Below, piece after piece: positions 45,351 to 54,045 of a stretch of 64,000 nt of DNA; within the stretch, counting starts at the first letter, position 1; each line of letters begins with the position of its first letter. Position numbers and translations under genes: made by a program. The stretch spans positions 1,674,001-1,738,000 of the forward strand of contig NZ_CP108568.1 in NCBI RefSeq assembly GCF_036010485.1, written 5' to 3'. The stretch is from Streptomyces sp. NBC_01198. Its GTDB lineage: Bacteria; Actinomycetota; Actinomycetes; Streptomycetales; Streptomycetaceae. The notes beneath the pieces were generated by a model. That model ran no database searches, had not been told where the DNA came from, and worked only from the letters and a program-made list of their open reading frames with translations.

Positions 45351-46193
45351 TCAGACCTCCTCGGGCAGTGCCGTCACCACCGTGGCGCCCTTCGTCCTGG
45401 GGCTGCGCCGCTCGTACCCGGCGATCCGGTGGGCGGACCACGACAGCAGCATGCACATGCCGATGTAGACGGGGGCGATCACCATGACCACCGGGATGAA
45501 CGGCAGGTCGTAGTCCAGGTTGGTGGCGATGAGCTTCCCGGAGTAGAGGAACTCCTGGTAGGTGATGAGGTAGCCAAGCGAGGTGTCCTTGAGCGCCACC
45601 ACCAGCTGGCTGATGATGGCCGGCAGCATCGCCCTGGCCGCCTGCGGCACCAGCACGTGGGCCATCACCTGGGTCTTGCGCATCCCCAGCGCGTACGCCG
45701 CCTCCCGCTGGCCGCGCGGTACCGCCTCGACCCCGGCGCGGAAGACCTCAGCGAGCACCGAGCCGTTGTAGAGGGTCAGGCCGACGACAAGCGCGAGCAG
45801 CGGCTCCAGCCGGAGCGCGACGAAGATGAAGAAGATCATCACCAGCAGCGGCATCGCCCGGAAGAACTCCACCACCAGCGTGCTCGCCCAGCGCACCACC
45901 CGGTGGTCCGACAGCCGGCCGGCCGCGAGGACCACCCCGAAGGCCAGCGAGGCGAGCGCCGCCCAGCCGAAGGCGGTCAGGGTGTTCGCCAGCCCGGTCA
46001 GCAGCAGCCGCTGGATGCCCTGGTAGGCGAAGGGCCGCCACTTGACGGCCGAGAACTGCCCGGTGGCCACCAGCTTGTGGACGACCAGGCCGGCCGGCGC
46101 GGCCAGCAACGCGCCGCTGATCCAGCCGTACAGCCGGTGCCTGGCCAGCGCTTTCGGACCGGGGAGGTCGTAGAGGGCGCTGCCCGCGGTCAT
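45351..46193 (-). CDS. Polar amino acid ABC transporter permease (GluD-like)
   Basis: A 280-residue permease with about five helices and the EAA loop LAEVFRAGVEAVPRGQREAAYALGMRKTQVM typical of His/Glu/Gln transporters. The C-terminal end of the four-gene transporter operon. It is coupled to the upstream permease by an ATGA overlap, so the two permeases probably form a heterodimer. A weak GAAGCCC/GGGCTTC hairpin lies between it and the transketolase start. Confidence 0.92.
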   Translation of the reverse strand: MTAGSALYDLPGPKALARHRLYGWISGALLAAPAGLVVHKLVATGQFSAVKWRPFAYQGIQRLLLTGLANTLTAFGWAALASLAFGVVLAAGRLSDHRVVRWASTLVVEFFRAMPLLVMIFFIFVALRLEPLLALVVGLTLYNGSVLAEVFRAGVEAVPRGQREAAYALGMRKTQVMAHVLVPQAARAMLPAIISQLVVALKDTSLGYLITYQEFLYSGKLIATNLDYDLPFIPVVMVIAPVYIGMCMLLSWSAHRIAGYERRSPRTKGATVVTALPEEV

Positions 46194-46834
46194 CCGGCCA
46201 CTCCCAGCTTCCGCTCCAGCAGGCCGAAGAGGCCGGCCAGGCTGAGCGTGACGAGCAGGTAGCCAGCCGCGATCCACACGAAGATCCACACGATGCCGTA
46301 GCCCAGCTCGTTGAGCGGTTTGTAGGTGCCGAGAAGCTCGGTGACCGAGAAGGAGCCGGCGATGGCGGAGTTCTTGGCCAGGGCGATCAGGGTGGAGCCG
46401 AGCGGCGGGATCACCGCGCGGACCGCCTGCGGCAGCACCACCAGCGACAGCGTCTGGGTGAAGGACATCCCGAGGCTGCGGGCCGCCTCGCCCTGGCCGG
46501 GCGGCACGGTGTTGACGCCGGCCCGCACCGCCTCGCAGACGAAGGCCGAGGTGTACGCGCCGAGGGCCAGCACCGCGAAGACCGTGAAGGGCAGCACGAC
46601 GCCGAACCGCGGCAGGCCGAGCAGCACCGCGAAGAACAGCAGGGTCAGCGGGGTGTTGCGGAGTACCGTCACCCACCCGGTGCCGAACGCCCGCAGCGCC
46701 TTGACCGGCGAGAGCCGGCAGCCGGCGATGAGCACTCCGGCGGCCAGCGCGAAGGCGCCGGCCAGCAGGGTGAGCTGCACGGTGCCCCACAGGGCCCTGC
46801 CGTAGAGCGAGAAGTTGTCCGTCAGCACGCTCAC
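46190..46834 (-). CDS. Polar amino acid ABC transporter permease (GluC-like)
   Basis: A 214-residue permease of the HisM/GluC class: helices at 10-35, 55-75, 83-105 and 180-205, and the EAA loop CEAVRAGVNTVPPGQGEAARSLGMSFTQTL that docks with the ATPase. It starts 12 bases after the binding-protein gene and overlaps the second permease by ATGA. Confidence 0.92.
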   Translation of the reverse strand: MSVLTDNFSLYGRALWGTVQLTLLAGAFALAAGVLIAGCRLSPVKALRAFGTGWVTVLRNTPLTLLFFAVLLGLPRFGVVLPFTVFAVLALGAYTSAFVCEAVRAGVNTVPPGQGEAARSLGMSFTQTLSLVVLPQAVRAVIPPLGSTLIALAKNSAIAGSFSVTELLGTYKPLNELGYGIVWIFVWIAAGYLLVTLSLAGLFGLLERKLGVAG

Positions 46835-46846
46835 GCGCGCCCTCCC

Positions 46847-47776
46847 TCAGTCACGGTCCACCGGCGGCGGGGCGGGCGCGGGGACTCCCGACAGCCCGAG
46901 GGTGGCGTCGTAGGCCCGCTTCCAGTCGCCGTTGCGCTCATGGGCGACGAGGGCGTCGTCCAGCGCCAGCCGCAGCGCGGAGTCGCCCTTGGACAGGCCG
47001 ATCCCGTAGGGCTCCCGGGAGAAGGGCCGGCCGACCGTCTTCAGCTCGCCGGGGGCCTTGGCGGCGTATCCCAGCAGGATCGAGTCGTCGGTGGTCACCG
47101 CGTCGACCTGGTAGGTGAGCAGGTTGTCGACGCACACCGAGTACGTGTCGTAGGTGACCGGCTTCGCGTCGGGGTAGTCGGCCTCGATGCGCTGGATGGA
47201 GCTGGAGCCGGCGGCCGAGCAGACCTTCCTGCCGCTGAGGTCCCGCGGCCCGTGGATGTCGCGCTCGCCGCGGCGCACCAGCAGGCCCTGCCCGGCCAGG
47301 TAGTAGGGCCCGGCGAAGCCGACCTGCCGGCGGCGCAGCGCGTTGATGGTGTAGGTGCCCACGTAGAGGTCGATCTGGCCGTTGCTGAGCGAGGTCTCCC
47401 GGTTGGCCGACGCGATGGCCTTGAACGTGATCCGGCCGGCGGGGAAGCCGAGCGAGGCGGCCGCCATCCTGGCGATCTCGATGTCGAAGCCGGAGTACGC
47501 CCCTGTCGCGGGGTCGCGCTCGCCGAGGTAGGGCTGGTCGTCCTTGACGCCGACGACGAGCCTGCCGCGGCGGTGGGCCCGGGTCCAGGTCGGCGAGGCC
47601 GGCAGCGAGACGGCGGGCTCGACGCGGTAGGCCGCCAGGTCACCGGCCCGCGGCCCCTTGGCAGGCGGGCTGCCCGGCCGGCCGCAGCCGCCGGTGGGCG
47701 CGAGGAGGAGTGCGAGCAGGACCGGGCCGAGCAGCAGGGCCGGGAGCGGGCGGGGGCCGCGGCGGGTCGGGGTCAC
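46847..47776 (-). CDS. Glutamate-type ABC transporter substrate-binding lipoprotein
   Basis: A 309-residue solute-binding lipoprotein. Lipobox PTGGC with the lipidated Cys31, then a SBP family-3 domain: RGRLVVGVKDDQPYLGERDPATGAYSGFDIEIARMAA and QIDLYVGTYTINALRRRQVGFAGPYYLAGQGLLV. GluB-type proteins bind glutamate or related polar amino acids; the specificity is inferred from the operon. It differs from its partners in having a GTG start with a weak ribosome site, 9 bases after the ATPase gene. Confidence 0.9.
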   Translation of the reverse strand: MTPTRRGPRPLPALLLGPVLLALLLAPTGGCGRPGSPPAKGPRAGDLAAYRVEPAVSLPASPTWTRAHRRGRLVVGVKDDQPYLGERDPATGAYSGFDIEIARMAAASLGFPAGRITFKAIASANRETSLSNGQIDLYVGTYTINALRRRQVGFAGPYYLAGQGLLVRRGERDIHGPRDLSGRKVCSAAGSSSIQRIEADYPDAKPVTYDTYSVCVDNLLTYQVDAVTTDDSILLGYAAKAPGELKTVGRPFSREPYGIGLSKGDSALRLALDDALVAHERNGDWKRAYDATLGLSGVPAPAPPPVDRD

Positions 47777-47785
47777 GGCGGCCGG

Positions 47786-48529
47786 TCAGTGGTGGAGGAT
47801 CTTGGACAGGAAGTCACGGGCCCGGTCGGTGCGCGGCTCGGTGAAGAACTCCCCGGGCGCCCGGTCCTCGATGATCCGCCCGTCGGCCATGAAGACCACC
47901 CGGTCCGCCGCCGACCGGGCGAAGCCCATCTCGTGGGTGACCACCACCATCGTCATGCCCTCCTGGGCGAGCTGCCGCATCACGTCGAGCACCTCGTTGA
48001 TCATCTCGGGGTCAAGGGCCGAGGTCGGCTCGTCGAAGAGCATGGCCTTGGGGTCCATGGCCAGGGCCCGGGCGATCGCCACCCGCTGCTGCTGGCCGCC
48101 GGACAGCTGGGCGGGCAGCTTGTCGGCCTGGGCCGGCAGGCCGACCCGGTCGAGGAGGTCACGGGCCCTGCGCTCGGCCTCGGCCCTGGGGCGGCGGCGG
48201 ACCTTCAGCGGCGCCAGCATCACGTTGTCCAGCACGGTCCGGTGGGCGAAGAGGTTGAAGGACTGGAAGACCATCCCCACGTCGGCCCGCAGCCGGGCCA
48301 GCGCCCGGCCTTCGGCGGGCAGTGGCCGCCCGTCCACGGTGATGGTGCCGGACTCCACCGGCTCCAGCCGGTTGACCGCCCGGCACAGGGTGGACTTGCC
48401 CGAGCCCGACGGACCGACGACGACCACCACCTCGCCGCGGCCGACGGTCAGATCGATGTCCTTGAGCACATGGAGCTGTCCGAAGTGCTTGTTGACGCCG
48501 CTGAGGACGATCAGTGGTTCCACCGGCAC
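47786..48529 (-). CDS. Amino acid ABC transporter ATP-binding protein (GluA-like)
   Basis: A 247-residue ABC ATPase with Walker A GPSGSGKST, Q-loop GMVFQSFNLFAHRTVLDN, signature LSGGQQQRVAIARALAMDPK, Walker B AMLFDEPTSALDPE and the switch His in VVVTHEMGFARS. The sequence style (GlnQ/GluA) points to polar amino acids. First transporter cistron of the operon, 8 bases after the TfoX-like gene. Confidence 0.94.
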   Translation of the reverse strand: MPVEPLIVLSGVNKHFGQLHVLKDIDLTVGRGEVVVVVGPSGSGKSTLCRAVNRLEPVESGTITVDGRPLPAEGRALARLRADVGMVFQSFNLFAHRTVLDNVMLAPLKVRRRPRAEAERRARDLLDRVGLPAQADKLPAQLSGGQQQRVAIARALAMDPKAMLFDEPTSALDPEMINEVLDVMRQLAQEGMTMVVVTHEMGFARSAADRVVFMADGRIIEDRAPGEFFTEPRTDRARDFLSKILHH

Positions 48530-48537
48530 CGCGGCGG

Positions 48538-48789
48538 TCAGCCGAGGACGCGGTGGACGAGCGTGTCGCGTTCGGTCTGCGGGATCGCGGTCCAGCGCAT
48601 GCCGCGCAGGGCGCCCTCCAGGGCGAGCAGGGTGTGGGTGCAGGCGTCGTCGGGAAGGTCGGGGCGGATCTTCTCGAAGGCCCGGCCCGATCCCAGCCGG
48701 CGCAGTTCGCCCGCGTCGTCGACGCCCGCGCGGCGCAGGCGGTCGGCGAGCACCGCCCCGATGTTCGGCAGCTGCTGTAGGGAGTCCAC
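48538..48789 (-). CDS. TfoX C-terminal-domain (helix-hairpin-helix) protein
   Basis: An 83-residue protein: LQQLPNIGAVLADRLRRAGVDDAGELRRLGSGRAFEKIRP is the TfoX/Sxy C-terminal fold with a DNA-binding helix-hairpin-helix; the N-terminal Sxy domain is absent. Stand-alone C-domains exist in actinobacteria with unknown roles. GTG start with GGAGG six bases upstream. It leads the amino acid transporter operon, 8 bases before the ATPase gene, so co-transcription is likely; a functional link is not established. Confidence 0.8.
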   Translation of the reverse strand: MDSLQQLPNIGAVLADRLRRAGVDDAGELRRLGSGRAFEKIRPDLPDDACTHTLLALEGALRGMRWTAIPQTERDTLVHRVLG

Positions 48790-48969
48790 GTGGTGCCTCC
48801 GGTGCCAGGCTGATGGTGAGTCAAGGGAACGTCTGCCGCCATCATGCACATATGCCGCACCGCAGCCGGGCGACCACGCCCTTGACACGCCTGGCGGTCC
48901 CCCGCCGTGGCGAGCGTGCCACCGGTTCGGGTGACGGCGCGCCACCCGTGCGGGGCCACCGGGGCGCGG

Positions 48970-49413
48970 TCAGTCCTCGGTGGTCTCCGCCAGCACCTGG
49001 GACAGTTCCGGGGTGCCGTTCTCGGCCCAGCTGTGGCCCAACTCGACGGCGTCGATCTCGCGGCCGCTCGCCAGGCGCACCACCGGGCGGCCGTTGGGCC
49101 ACACCTGCCAGACCGCGCCGGGGAGCGTACGGACGATGACAGTGCCGAGGTAGAGGCCCGCGTCGTTGCCGAGCCGGTCGAGCGCCTGCTCCTCCTCGTC
49201 GCGCCAGTTGGGCACGAGCTGGTCCAGCGCGCTCAAAGACTCCGCGGTGTCGTCCAGTTCCACCCCGTCGTCAGCCGCGCGGGCGCGCAGCAGCGGGCAC
49301 TCGCCGAGGAGTTCGGCGAGCATCGCGGGGTCGGGCTGCTGCCCGCTGCCGAAGGCCGCGAGGCCGGACGGGACATGCCGCTTGCGCCACTTGGTGAGAA
49401 GGGGAATGTCCAT
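48970..49413 (-). CDS. DUF6278-like hypothetical protein
   Basis: A 147-residue soluble protein conserved in streptomycetes; I recall the family as DUF6278 but the name is from memory. Its features are an N-terminal basic segment (LLTKWRKRHV), the acidic DDTAESLSALDQLVPNWRDEEEQALDRLGNDAGLYLGTVIVRTLPG core, and a WPNGRPVVRLASGREIDAVELGHSWAENGTPELSQVLAE end. No catalytic motif is recognisable. GGGGG precedes the ATG. Function unknown. Confidence 0.75.
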   Translation of the reverse strand: MDIPLLTKWRKRHVPSGLAAFGSGQQPDPAMLAELLGECPLLRARAADDGVELDDTAESLSALDQLVPNWRDEEEQALDRLGNDAGLYLGTVIVRTLPGAVWQVWPNGRPVVRLASGREIDAVELGHSWAENGTPELSQVLAETTED

Positions 49414-49495
49414 TCCCCCAGCTTCGCACCCGCGTCCCCGGGCCGATACCAGGCGCGCGGCGTACGGCGCACACGTCCGGCCGGCCGGGCGCGGG

Positions 49496-50203
49496 TCAGT
49501 CGCCGAGGCCGCCGGCCGCCGCCCGCAGCGCCGCCGACGCGCCGGCGGTGACGGGTTCGCCGTGGCCGAAGCAGGCCACGTCCACGTCGAGCGCGGCGAG
49601 CCGGCGGAAGGAGGCGAGCGCGCCGGCCGGGTCGCTGTTGAAGACGCCGGGCATCGTGCGTCCCTCGACGTTGGCCGCGGTGTCACCGGTGAAGAGGAAC
49701 CGCGGGCCCGGCAGATGGAGGGCGATGCTGCCCTCGGTGTGGCCCGGCACCCACACCACTTCCGCGCCGCCGCCGAAATCGATCGTGTCGCCGTCCTCCA
49801 GCTCGCGGTCGACGGGTACCGGCGGCGCGGGCGGCAGCGGCGGCAGGCTGTCGAAGAGGGCACGCTCCCACTCGGCGAACACCGGCGGCGCCCCGGCGGC
49901 CTCGCCCCGGATCACCGGAGCCTCCCGGCGGTGCGCCAGCACCGCGGCGCCGTAGCGGGCGCGGATCTCGGCGGCGGATCCGGTGTGGTCGTGGTGGAAG
50001 TGCGTCAGCACCACCTGGTGTATGTCGGCCGGATCGCGGCCGAGGCCGCGCACGGCCGCCGCGATCTCCTCAGCCGACCCCGCGACCCCGGTGTCGATCA
50101 GCGTCAGGGCGTCCGTGCCGCCCTCGGTGTCGGACCACAGGTAGGCCGCGCCGACCGGGAAGCGCAGCATGTGCAGGGACGGCAGCAGCTCGATGATCTC
50201 CAT
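49496..50203 (-). CDS. Metallo-beta-lactamase-fold hydrolase
   Basis: A 235-residue MBL-fold enzyme with the zinc motif LTHFHHDHTGSAAEI, ligand His in VWVPGHTEGSIALHL and Asp in FLFTGDTAANVEG. Glyoxalase II-like MBL proteins hydrolyse thioesters or lactones; the substrate is unknown. The metal set is complete, so it is probably active. Stands alone on the minus strand between the DUF6278-like and exonuclease genes. Confidence 0.9.
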   Translation of the reverse strand: MEIIELLPSLHMLRFPVGAAYLWSDTEGGTDALTLIDTGVAGSAEEIAAAVRGLGRDPADIHQVVLTHFHHDHTGSAAEIRARYGAAVLAHRREAPVIRGEAAGAPPVFAEWERALFDSLPPLPPAPPVPVDRELEDGDTIDFGGGAEVVWVPGHTEGSIALHLPGPRFLFTGDTAANVEGRTMPGVFNSDPAGALASFRRLAALDVDVACFGHGEPVTAGASAALRAAAGGLGD

Positions 50204-50331
50204 GGGCCGACCGTAGCCCGGGCGCCACGCCGGACGGCCGGGGTTCGCCGACAGCGGAGGCCGGCGGGCGGCGGACCCGGGGCGGCAGGCGGCGCGGTGG
50301 AGGACAGGCCGGCCGCGCGGCTCGCGGCCGG

Positions 50332-51111
50332 TCAGACGTCGAGGTCCACCACGACCGGGGCGTGGTCGGAGGCGCCCTTGCCCTTGCGCTCCTCGCGGTC
50401 CACATACGCGTCGGAGACCGCCTTGGCGAACGGCCCGTTGCCGTACACCAGGTCGATGCGCATGCCGCGGTTCTTCGGGAAGCCCAGCTGGCGGTAGTCC
50501 CAGTAGGTGAACGGGTGGTCGTACTTCAGCGGCCGCGGCACCACGTCGGTCAGGCCGGTGCCGCGCAGCGCGGCCAGCGCGTCGCGCTCGGGGGCGGTGA
50601 CATGGGTCTGGCCCTCGAAGACCGCGATGTCCCAGACGTCCTGGTCGGTCGGCGCCACGTTGTAGTCACCGAGGACGGCGAAGGGCAGCTCGCCCGCCGC
50701 GTCGTCGGCGACCGCGGCACGGAGCGCCTCGAACCACTGGAGCTTGTAGGCGTAGTGCGGGTGGCCGATCTCGCGTCCGTTGGGCACGTAGACCGACCAC
50801 AGCCGGACCGGGCCGCAGGTCGCGGAGACCGCCCGCGGCTCCTGCACCCCTTCGTACGCCGGGCCGCCGGGCAGGCCCTTGACCACGTCGGTCAGGCCCA
50901 CCCGGGAGATCAGCGCGACCCCGTTCCACCGGCCGTCGGCGTTGACCGCCGCCTCGTATCCCAGCTCGCGCAGCTCGTCGTAGGGGAACTGCTCGTCGGT
51001 GCACTTGGTCTCCTGGACGCACAGCACGTCCGTGCCGCTGCTCTCCAGCCAGCCGAGCAGCCGGGGCAGCCGGGCCGTGATCGAGTTGATGTTCCAGGTC
51101 GCGATGCGCAT
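50332..51111 (-). CDS. xth: Exodeoxyribonuclease III
   Basis: A 259-residue class II AP endonuclease/3-prime exonuclease for base-excision repair. Catalytic residues: MRIATWNINS (Asn), QETKCTDEQFP (Glu), YVPNGR (Tyr), LGDYNVAPTDQDVWD (Asp and Asn), KNRGMRIDLVYG and GKGASDHAPVVVDLDV (Asp, His). The ATG at 51111 begins exactly at the conserved MRIATWN, so longer starts are unlikely. Confidence 0.95.
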   Translation of the reverse strand: MRIATWNINSITARLPRLLGWLESSGTDVLCVQETKCTDEQFPYDELRELGYEAAVNADGRWNGVALISRVGLTDVVKGLPGGPAYEGVQEPRAVSATCGPVRLWSVYVPNGREIGHPHYAYKLQWFEALRAAVADDAAGELPFAVLGDYNVAPTDQDVWDIAVFEGQTHVTAPERDALAALRGTGLTDVVPRPLKYDHPFTYWDYRQLGFPKNRGMRIDLVYGNGPFAKAVSDAYVDREERKGKGASDHAPVVVDLDV

Positions 51112-51162
51112 GTCCACCAACCTAGCCGCTGGGTACGACAACGGGCCCGACGCCCCGGTCGG

Positions 51163-51795
51163 TCAGGTCGAGGTGCCCTCACCCGGTGCGAGGCGCACGT
51201 GCTCGGCACCGCTCAGGTCGACCAGCTGGGCGTCGTACATCGGCCGTGCCAGGTCGGCGAGCAGCGCGTCGTGGACGTCGAGGCTCCGGCGCGGCTTGAC
51301 CTCCCGGACGTAGTCGATGACCTCGGAGATCTTGTTCCAGGGCGCGTGCACCGGCAGCAGCAGGGTGTCCACCGGGTAGCCGGGCACCGTCAGGGCGTCA
51401 CCGGGGTGGAAGACGGCGCCGTCCACCAGATAGCCCACGTTGGTGATCCGCGGCAGGTCGGGGTGGATGACGGCGTGCAGCTCGCCGTGCACCTGGACGT
51501 CGTAGCCCGCCGCGGTGAAGGTGTCGCCGTGGCCCACGGTGTGCACCCGGCCGGGGTAGGCCGCCGAGAGCTGGTCGGCGACGCTCGCCAGCGTCCACAG
51601 CTCGGCCGCCGGGTTGGCGTCCAGCGAGGCCCGCAGCCGGCCGGGGTCGAAGTGGTCGGGGTGCTCATGGGTGACCAGGATGACGTCGGCGCCGTCCGCC
51701 GCGTCCTGCTCGCTGAAGACACCCGGGTCGATGACGAGCGTGAGCCCGTCCTTCTCCATCCGCACGCAGGAATGCCGCTTCTTGGTCAGCTTCAC
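51163..51795 (-). CDS. Metal-dependent hydrolase, beta-lactamase fold (UPF0173-like)
   Basis: A 210-residue MBL-fold protein with the abbreviated motif VTHEHPDHFDPGRL and later metal ligands in VFHPGDAL and LDVHDAL, like YtnP/UPF0173 L-ascorbate-lactonase relatives. It likely hydrolyses a lactone or phosphodiester; not assignable. GTG at 51795, with GGGTGG 6 bases upstream, precedes KLTKKRHSCVR, the usual N terminus of this group. Confidence 0.88.
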   Translation of the reverse strand: MKLTKKRHSCVRMEKDGLTLVIDPGVFSEQDAADGADVILVTHEHPDHFDPGRLRASLDANPAAELWTLASVADQLSAAYPGRVHTVGHGDTFTAAGYDVQVHGELHAVIHPDLPRITNVGYLVDGAVFHPGDALTVPGYPVDTLLLPVHAPWNKISEVIDYVREVKPRRSLDVHDALLADLARPMYDAQLVDLSGAEHVRLAPGEGTST

Positions 51796-51929
51796 TGGAT
51801 TCCACCCTCGCCGGTACGCGTCGGTCGGACTCTGGGCGCCCGATGGGTTCACGGACGCCCCTGGGGGTCATGGCTTCCTGTGACGCCGCGCGGGTCGGCG
51901 GCGTCCGTATGTCCCTACCCTCCATCCTG

Positions 51930-53270
51930 CTACGGATGGCCCCCGGTCTCCTGCTCGACCACGGTCCGCGCCGCGGCCAGCGCGGCGCGTGCGGCGGGCA
52001 GCCCGCAGTAGACCGCGGTGTGCAGCAGCACCTCCTCGATCTCGGCCGGGCTCAGGCCGATCCGCAGTGCCCCCCTGACGTGGTCGGCCAGTTCCGCGAG
52101 CTGGCCGGTCGCGGTCAGCGCGGTGAGCGTGACGCAGGCGCGGGTGCGCCGGTCGAGGCCGGGCCTGGCCCATATCTCGCCCCACGAGTAACGGGTGGCG
52201 AAGGCGTCGAAGCCGCTGCCGAAGCCGTCCCCGGTGGCCAGCGGGCGGTCGGCGCCCGCGCTGTCGCCGATCACCTCGCTGCGGATCCGTCCGCCCTCGG
52301 CGAGCCGGTCGGGGGTCGCGGACGCCGGGATGCGGGCGGGCGGCACCGGCGGGACCGGCGGCGGGGGCAGCGGCACGGCGGTGGAGGCGTGGTCCTGCCA
52401 GGCGCTGCCGAAATGGGTGGCAAGCAGCTCGCCGACCGCGACCGGCTCCTCGACGGGCGCGAGGTGGCCGGTGGCGGGGACGACCGCGAGCCGGGCGTCG
52501 GGGATGCCCGCGACCAGCAGCCGGGCGTCGGCCGGCGGCGTCTCGGTGTCGTCGGCGCCGGCCACCACCAGGGTGGGGACGCCGATGCTGCCGAGCGCGT
52601 CCCGGATGTCGAAGGCCGCCAGCGCCTCGCAGGCGGCCACGTAGCAGGCCGGGTCGGTGGTGGCGACCATCTGGACGGCCCATTCGGTGATCGCCGGCTG
52701 GGTGGCAAGGAAGGCGTCGGTGAACCAGCGCTTGGGGCCGGCCTGCGCGGTGCGCTCCAGCCCGTTGGCGCGCACCACGACGCCGCGCTGCCGCCAGGTG
52801 TCGGCGGTGCCGAAGCGGGCGGCGGCCGACACCAGGGCCAGCGCGGCCACCCGGTCGGGCCGCAGCAGCGCCAGCCGGGCGCCGATGGCCGCGCCGAGGG
52901 CGCAGCCTGCGTAGCCGAAGGTGTCGATGCCCTCGTCGTCGAGGACGGCGAGCAGCCGCCGTGCCAGGTCGTCCACGGAGGACGCGGGCTCGGCGGGCGC
53001 GCCGCCGTGCCCGGGCAGCTCGTAGCGCAGCACCCGCCAGTTGGTGGTGAGCATCGGCAGCTGCCGGTCCCACATGTGCCAGGTCGCGCCGAGCGCGGGC
53101 CCGAGGACGAGCACCGGCGCGCGGTCGGGTCCGTCGAAGCGGTACTGCAGCGGCGGCGCTCCCGCGTACATGTCGTCCATGTCGTCGTAGTCGGCCATAC
53201 GGTCCGCCGGAGGGCCGGCCGCGTAGTCGGCTGCGGCGCCGAAGGGCGCGTCGGTCGTCAGCTCGCTCAT
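51930..53270 (-). CDS. PcaDC-like fusion with a degenerate lactonase domain
   Basis: A 446-residue fusion. Residues 40-300 are an alpha/beta hydrolase like 3-oxoadipate enol-lactonase (PcaD); 335-440 are a 4-carboxymuconolactone decarboxylase/AhpD-like domain (TRYSWGEIWARPGLDRRTRACVTLTAL, HVRGALRIGLSPAEIEEVLLHTAVYCGLPAA). The hydrolase nucleophile elbow reads GCALGAAIG, with Ala124 at the Ser position of GxSxG, while the His in PATGHLAP remains. A PcaD-type hydrolase with Ala there cannot use the normal mechanism. No other beta-ketoadipate genes are nearby. The decarboxylase domain may be the active part. Confidence 0.82.
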   Translation of the reverse strand: MSELTTDAPFGAAADYAAGPPADRMADYDDMDDMYAGAPPLQYRFDGPDRAPVLVLGPALGATWHMWDRQLPMLTTNWRVLRYELPGHGGAPAEPASSVDDLARRLLAVLDDEGIDTFGYAGCALGAAIGARLALLRPDRVAALALVSAAARFGTADTWRQRGVVVRANGLERTAQAGPKRWFTDAFLATQPAITEWAVQMVATTDPACYVAACEALAAFDIRDALGSIGVPTLVVAGADDTETPPADARLLVAGIPDARLAVVPATGHLAPVEEPVAVGELLATHFGSAWQDHASTAVPLPPPPVPPVPPARIPASATPDRLAEGGRIRSEVIGDSAGADRPLATGDGFGSGFDAFATRYSWGEIWARPGLDRRTRACVTLTALTATGQLAELADHVRGALRIGLSPAEIEEVLLHTAVYCGLPAARAALAAARTVVEQETGGHP

Positions 53271-53304
53271 CGCTTCACGCTACCGACTCCTGGGCTCACC
53301 CGGG

Positions 53305-54045
53305 TCACCCACCCCCGAAGCCGTGCTGGAAGTTGACGGTGGAGACCACGTACACCACGGGCGTGTCGGCGTGCGTGAGATCGACCGTGATGTCGTGGTC
53401 GGGCTTGTCGCCCGCCTGGCTGGAGGACCGGCCGGCCCAGTGGTGGCCGGGCACCGCGAAGTTCCAGCCGACCTGCGCGGCCTGCTCGGCGCTGATGGCG
53501 TTCTGGCCGTCGCGCAGCGCAGCCCTGCTGGTGCCCAGCTGGGCGAGGAAGGTGTCCAGGCCGCCGGCGCTGGTGGTGAACTGGCAGTAGAACTCGCTGG
53601 TGTCCCAGGAGTTGGTCTCCAGGTAGCCGTCGTGGACGGTGCCGTCGGGAATCGGCACCTGGTAGATGCGGCGTTGCAGCTCGCTGGGGACGACCCAGGT
53701 CAGGTGGCGCGCGGCGGCCTGCTTCTGCACGTCCTGGCCGCTGTCGCGGCTCTGCGCGGCGGAGATGATCACGTAGCCGAGCGGGACAAGCACCAGCAGC
53801 GGCACCACCACCCAGCGCACCCAGCGGGGCAGTTCGCGCGGCGGCAGCGCGGACGGCCCGCCGCCGCCGCGGCCGCCGCCAGGGCCCGCGCCACCGGGTC
53901 CGCCGGCGCCCTCACCGCCGGGTCCGCCCGGGCCGTCGCCGCTCGGGGTGCGCTCGGCGGGGATGACCGGGTCGGCGGCGCGCTCGGCGGCCTCGTCCTC
54001 GTCCGGATACTGCGGTACGGCCTCCCGCTCCGGGGTCGTCGTCAC
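53305..54045 (-). CDS. Membrane-anchored hypothetical protein of the sugar operon
   Basis: A 246-residue protein. Residues 1-70 are acidic then Gly/Pro-rich and disordered (cytoplasmic); one transmembrane helix follows at about 74-96 (WVRWVVVPLLVLVPLGYVII), and then an extracytoplasmic domain with one Cys (SEFYCQFT) and alternating strands (VQKQAAARHLTWVVPSEL, DITVDLTHADTPVVYVVSTVNF). No family recognised. Its GTG start overlaps the ROK kinase stop (GTGA), so it is the fifth and last coupled cistron of the sugar ABC operon. A structural or sensory role is possible. Confidence 0.8.
   Translation of the reverse strand: MTTTPEREAVPQYPDEDEAAERAADPVIPAERTPSGDGPGGPGGEGAGGPGGAGPGGGRGGGGPSALPPRELPRWVRWVVVPLLVLVPLGYVIISAAQSRDSGQDVQKQAAARHLTWVVPSELQRRIYQVPIPDGTVHDGYLETNSWDTSEFYCQFTTSAGGLDTFLAQLGTSRAALRDGQNAISAEQAAQVGWNFAVPGHHWAGRSSSQAGDKPDHDITVDLTHADTPVVYVVSTVNFQHGFGGG

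Noticed and set aside
51930..53270. Full PcaDC enzyme of protocatechuate degradation
   Set aside because: The lactonase Ser is replaced by Ala and none of pcaGHBIJ is near, so the standard name would mislead.
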